This document shows positions 22,344-24,672 of a stretch of 24,672 nucleotides of DNA, piece by piece. The stretch is from positions 1 to 24,672 of IMG/VR virus record IMGVR_UViG_3300046003_002888; one strand, 5' to 3'. The notes beneath the pieces are model-generated. The model searched no databases. It was not told where the DNA came from and saw nothing but the letters and a program-made list of their open reading frames with translations. The stretch is from a virus. A program made the translations under genes and the position numbers. Within the stretch, counting starts at the first letter, position 1, and each line of letters begins with the position of its first letter.

Positions 22344-22864
22344 TTTTGTTTTGTTTTACCTTTATTAGGGCTTACTCTACCTTTTAAATCAGGTCTAGGT
22401 TTACCTTTTTTTATTTGACTCAATAATTCTCCAAAGCCTTCAGGTTTTGGTTTTTTCATTTTTTGAATTATATCTTCAGTATAATGTTTTGAATGATTTT
22501 GTAATGCTTTACTAATTTTATTATTTCTTTCTATGTTGTTATAACATTCATGACCTATTTTACCTTTACGGATTTTTTGTTTTGTTTCTTCAGTATGTGA
22601 AATAGGACCACTTCCTCCTTTTTTTCGTTTATTTACTACTTCAAACCCCCATTGCCTAAATTGCTCAATCCAATATGTTTCTAAAGGTTCCCAATCATTA
22701 TGATTTAGTGAATTTATTTCATCTATTATAGTATACTGTATCTGTAGACCATATTTAGTTTGATGTCCATAAAACCGGTCATCATTTTTGGTTTTACCAA
22801 TATAAACCTTATTAGTACCTGGTTTTATATTTTCTACTAGATATATTTTAGTTGATGTACTCAT
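22340..22864 (-). CDS. GIY-YIG homing endonuclease with NUMOD3-like repeats
   Basis: 174 residues. KIYLVENIKPGTNKVYIGKT at the N-terminus is the GIY-YIG core in the variant form IYL...VYIGK, followed by R31 in DRFYGHQ and a glutamate in LETYWIEQF. The C-terminal half has short basic repeats (HTEETKQKIRKGKIG, then NNKISKALQNHSKHYTEDII, then a KGKPRPDLKG segment), the pattern of NUMOD3 DNA-binding motifs. It is a free-standing mobile endonuclease gene. It lies between a terminator and the terminase gene, with ATGA overlap to the latter, and a TATTTATA motif three bases from its ATG. That placement suggests insertion at the 5' edge of the terminase gene without disrupting it. Confidence 0.85.
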   Translation of the reverse strand: MSTSTKIYLVENIKPGTNKVYIGKTKNDDRFYGHQTKYGLQIQYTIIDEINSLNHNDWEPLETYWIEQFRQWGFEVVNKRKKGGSGPISHTEETKQKIRKGKIGHECYNNIERNNKISKALQNHSKHYTEDIIQKMKKPKPEGFGELLSQIKKGKPRPDLKGRVSPNKGKTKQK

Positions 22865-22867
22865 ATA

Positions 22868-22875
22868 TATAAATA
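22868..22875 (-). promoter_or_regulatory. TATTTATA motif before GIY-YIG gene
   Basis: Coding strand reads TGTATATTTATATAT then ATG. Only three bases lie between motif and start, as near as at the HNH gene. It begins just after the terminator T-run. Confidence 0.45.
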
Positions 22876-22878
22876 TAC

Positions 22879-22906
22879 AAAAAAAGCCTGACTTACGGGT
22901 CAGGCT
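22879..22906 (-). terminator. Intrinsic terminator after spanin-like gene
   Basis: On the coding strand, stem AGCCTGAC / GTCAGGCT (8 bp, perfect) with loop CCGTAA is followed by seven T residues. It ends the transcript of the 24594 and 23645 genes and separates them from the GIY-YIG/terminase unit. Confidence 0.88.
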
Positions 22907-22958
22907 TATTGTTTTCGCATCGGTCTAAAATGCTAAACGGAGTGTTCCTAAGGTAGAA

Positions 22959-23645
22959 CTATTTGGATATATATAAAAATGCTAATACCGCAGCAATAAT
23001 ACTGCCCATTACTTTAGAAAATTGCTTTTGAAATTTTAATTTTTTATTTTCTGTTTGAACTACTTTATATTGAACTTTCCAATCTCCAATTTGAGTAGTT
23101 TTTATAGAATCTGCTATTTTATAATTAACTTCTTTATTTTTAAATTCAGTTATAACACTATCTCTAATAACTACTTTTGTTTGAGTTAAACTAATAATAC
23201 TATCTTTTAATATCATTGTTTCTCTAGCACCATCTAATTCAGCTAAATCTTTAGCCGAAGCTTGTAGTACAGGTTTTGCTATTAATAGGGGCGTATTAGT
23301 AGTATCTTTTGGATATCGCTGATTAAGTGAAGACACTAATTCGGGAGCCGAGTATTTATCAATTTTATCTTTTGAAGAATCAACATATTTGGTAATATAT
23401 TTAATTTTTTCTTCTTGATGCATTAATAAATAATTTAATTCAAGATCTTTTTTATATAGTTCATAAATTGTAGAATCTTTTTTTGTTATATCAAATTTTA
23501 AAGAATCAATAACATGATCTAAACTATCTTGTTTAAGTTTAAATTCTTTTGTTAATTTACTGTTATTATTGCTATTATTACATTTATCATTAATGACCCA
23601 AAATAATAAAACAATAATAACTAAAGGTAAAACTAATTTTTTCAT
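22959..23645 (-). CDS. Spanin-like membrane protein (putative lysis)
   Basis: 228 residues. An N-terminal hydrophobic segment (LVLPLVIIVLLFWVI, residues ~4-18) is followed by Asn/Ser/Lys-rich and then long charged helix regions (about 28-90 and 150-205), likely coiled coil. A second hydrophobic segment lies at the extreme C-terminus (VMGSIIAAVLAFLYI, ~211-226). The segment SAPELVSSLNQRYPKD resembles Rz-like proteins of phages of Bacteroidota, as I recall them. Phage spanins connect inner and outer membranes during lysis. Membrane anchors at both ends would fit a single-protein spanin or an inner-membrane component. There is no clean lipobox at C22. It starts four bases after the upstream gene's stop and ends before a terminator. 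The lysis role is a hypothesis. Confidence 0.6.
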   Translation of the reverse strand: MKKLVLPLVIIVLLFWVINDKCNNSNNNSKLTKEFKLKQDSLDHVIDSLKFDITKKDSTIYELYKKDLELNYLLMHQEEKIKYITKYVDSSKDKIDKYSAPELVSSLNQRYPKDTTNTPLLIAKPVLQASAKDLAELDGARETMILKDSIISLTQTKVVIRDSVITEFKNKEVNYKIADSIKTTQIGDWKVQYKVVQTENKKLKFQKQFSKVMGSIIAAVLAFLYISK

Positions 23646-23649
23646 GTTT

Positions 23650-24594
23650 TTATTTTATAATTCCTGCATAAAACTGCATTCTATTTTTAGTCCACTCACT
23701 TAATTCTTCGGGCTCCGCTTTTTTAGTCATTTTAGATTGACGCTTTTGTAAATATTCACTACCTGCTAATAAACCATCCATTTTAGTTTGTAATCTAGCT
23801 TTAAGATCACGTAAATTTTGTAATTCATTCGATGGTGTATCTGTAAGATCACCCATAGATGGTCTAGAGCGTTTTGCTTTTAATATGTCGCTTTTTACTT
23901 TAGATAAACGATTTTCTAAATCTGAATATTGCATAAATGCTTCATAATCATCATCTGACATACCGCCTGCTGAAACATTAGAGGTTTCAATTTCACCTGC
24001 TTCTGGTTCTTCTTCATCTCCACCCATCATTTTAGCAAATGATGCTTCAATTTCTTCATCGCTCATATCACCTTCAATACCACCTTCAGGTCCTTCATAT
24101 CCTGCTGGTGCGTCTTCACCATCTTCATCTCCTACTTCAGCAGCTGCTGGTTGTGGACGATTTAAACGTGGTGCTGTTTGCCCACCTGCTTGGTTAATTG
24201 CCCCAGCAGCAACAAGAGCCATAAAATCAGCGTTGATTGGATTTTGTTTATCATATCCCAATTCACCTGCTACATCTATTTTAGACATTGGTTCGCCTGT
24301 AGCTTGCATTGCCGCAATAATACGATTTTTCTTACCACTAAAACTACCAGCATTAGTACCCGGAGCTAACTCATAACGTACTGCTACGTTAGCCATTTCA
24401 TCAATTTCACCTTCTGCAACTTCTTCTCTACCAGAAGCTAAATCGCCTTTTTTAACATTTAAAGCAGCAATTTTTTTATTAATAGCATTTAATTCAGCGT
24501 CTTTAGCTGCTTTTTCAGTAGATGATATATCGGCTTCATTTATTACTTCTTTAATAGCTTCACGAACAATTCTATGTAAATCTGATTTTTTCAT
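23650..24594 (-). CDS. Acidic probable head-internal protein with terminal targeting-like motifs
   Basis: 314 residues; family not recognised. N-terminal amphipathic helix LHRIVREAIKEVINEAD (6-22) has I18-N19-E20|A21, which fits the T4 prohead protease consensus. Residues ~88-135 (KKNRIIAAMQATGEPMSKID, then VAGELGYDKQNPINADF) resemble a winged-helix DNA-binding unit with a terminal LVAAGAI. Residues 150-210 are acidic and Gly-rich. The last 90 are a helix with many Lys/Arg, ending KNRMQFYAGIIK. The N-terminal VRE helix and C-terminal RMQ motif both recur in other head-region genes. I suggest a core or packaged protein. It starts 24 bases after the stop of the gene at the right edge, and a TATTTATA motif lies in that gap. 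Confidence 0.6.
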   Translation of the reverse strand: MKKSDLHRIVREAIKEVINEADISSTEKAAKDAELNAINKKIAALNVKKGDLASGREEVAEGEIDEMANVAVRYELAPGTNAGSFSGKKNRIIAAMQATGEPMSKIDVAGELGYDKQNPINADFMALVAAGAINQAGGQTAPRLNRPQPAAAEVGDEDGEDAPAGYEGPEGGIEGDMSDEEIEASFAKMMGGDEEEPEAGEIETSNVSAGGMSDDDYEAFMQYSDLENRLSKVKSDILKAKRSRPSMGDLTDTPSNELQNLRDLKARLQTKMDGLLAGSEYLQKRQSKMTKKAEPEELSEWTKNRMQFYAGIIK

Positions 24595-24610
24595 TTCTGT
24601 TTATTATGTG

Positions 24611-24618
24611 TATAAATA
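24611..24618 (-). promoter_or_regulatory. TATTTATA motif before the 314-residue gene
   Basis: Coding strand reads TTATAATATTTATACACA, with the stop TAA of the upstream gene directly before TATTTATA. The downstream ATG is 16 bases away. Confidence 0.5.
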
Positions 24619-24672
24619 TTATAAATTTTGTAGAATAGTAGCAATACGTTCTTCAGTTGTACCTTCAACCTT
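24619..24672 (-). CDS. C-terminal end of an unidentified upstream gene
   Basis: The last 17 codons of a minus-strand gene reach into the window, reading KVEGTTEERIATILQNL followed by TAA. It is charged and probably helical. Too little is present to identify it. Its frame is supported by the stop codon sitting in the same TAA-TATTTATA arrangement found between other genes here. Confidence 0.6.
   Translation of the reverse strand, partial: KVEGTTEERIATILQNL

Noticed and set aside
22908-22958. Possible small gene or RNA in the gap between the spanin-like gene and its terminator
   Set aside because: Only about 50 bases, with no start codon in a useful frame and no clear secondary structure beyond the terminator itself.
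4637-24618. Reading the plus-strand TATAAATA octamers as T4 late promoters firing to the right
   Set aside because: No plausible plus-strand genes lie downstream of any of them, and their positions follow minus-strand stop and start codons. Antisense transcription cannot be excluded without transcript data.

Overview
The window is part of the structural and packaging region of a tailed phage with a T4-type (myovirus) head and neck. The landmark genes are a gp17-like terminase large subunit, gp20-like portal, gp21-like prohead protease, gp22-like scaffold and gp23-like major capsid protein, followed by neck and tail-completion proteins resembling gp13, gp14 and gp15. Every credible gene lies on the minus strand, so the transcription unit reads from high to low coordinates. 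The DNA is AT-rich. Almost none of the starts has a Shine-Dalgarno sequence and most are preceded by A/T-rich leaders. That suggests a Bacteroidota (flavobacterial-type) host, but this is an inference. No tRNA, integrase or CRISPR array was seen, and no plus-strand gene is convincing.

From right to left: (1) 24672-22880 holds the tail end of an unidentified gene, an acidic probable head-internal protein, a spanin-like protein with hydrophobic segments at both ends, and a terminator. (2) 22864-18845 holds a GIY-YIG homing endonuclease overlapping the terminase by four bases, then the terminase and portal. (3) 18811-12989 is the prohead-core region: an unknown conserved-looking protein, a small protein with a VRE motif, a 43-residue basic protein, a DUF5661-like protein, the protease, an acidic protein with an internal duplication and an internal lipoprotein-like signal, and the acidic scaffold behind a structured leader. 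(4) 12959-9090 holds the major capsid protein, tandem hairpins and a terminator, an HNH homing endonuclease, a small unknown gene, a short fibre-like protein and PhoH. (5) 9048-4645 is the neck and tail-completion cassette (gp13-, gp14- and gp15-like, with three small unknown genes). (6) 4595 to the left edge is one very long collagen-like fibre gene that runs out of the window.

The genes fit one assembly pathway. Scaffold and core proteins template a gp23 shell on the portal, the protease matures it, the terminase fills it, the neck proteins seal it and join the tail, and the fibre proteins decorate the particle. T4 sheath (gp18) and tube (gp19) homologues, which lie between gp17 and gp20 in T4, are absent here, and the gp13-15 block sits downstream of gp23 rather than upstream of gp17.

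The most interesting non-obvious signals are: an octamer reading TATTTATW on the coding strand in nearly every intergenic gap, often on the preceding stop codon; two short peptide motifs (RMQxLAGI-like and VRExhxE-like) shared by otherwise unrelated head-region proteins; an internal lipobox just after a T4-protease-like cleavage site in the 14167-15234 protein; and the modular fibre with three glycine-triplet blocks.
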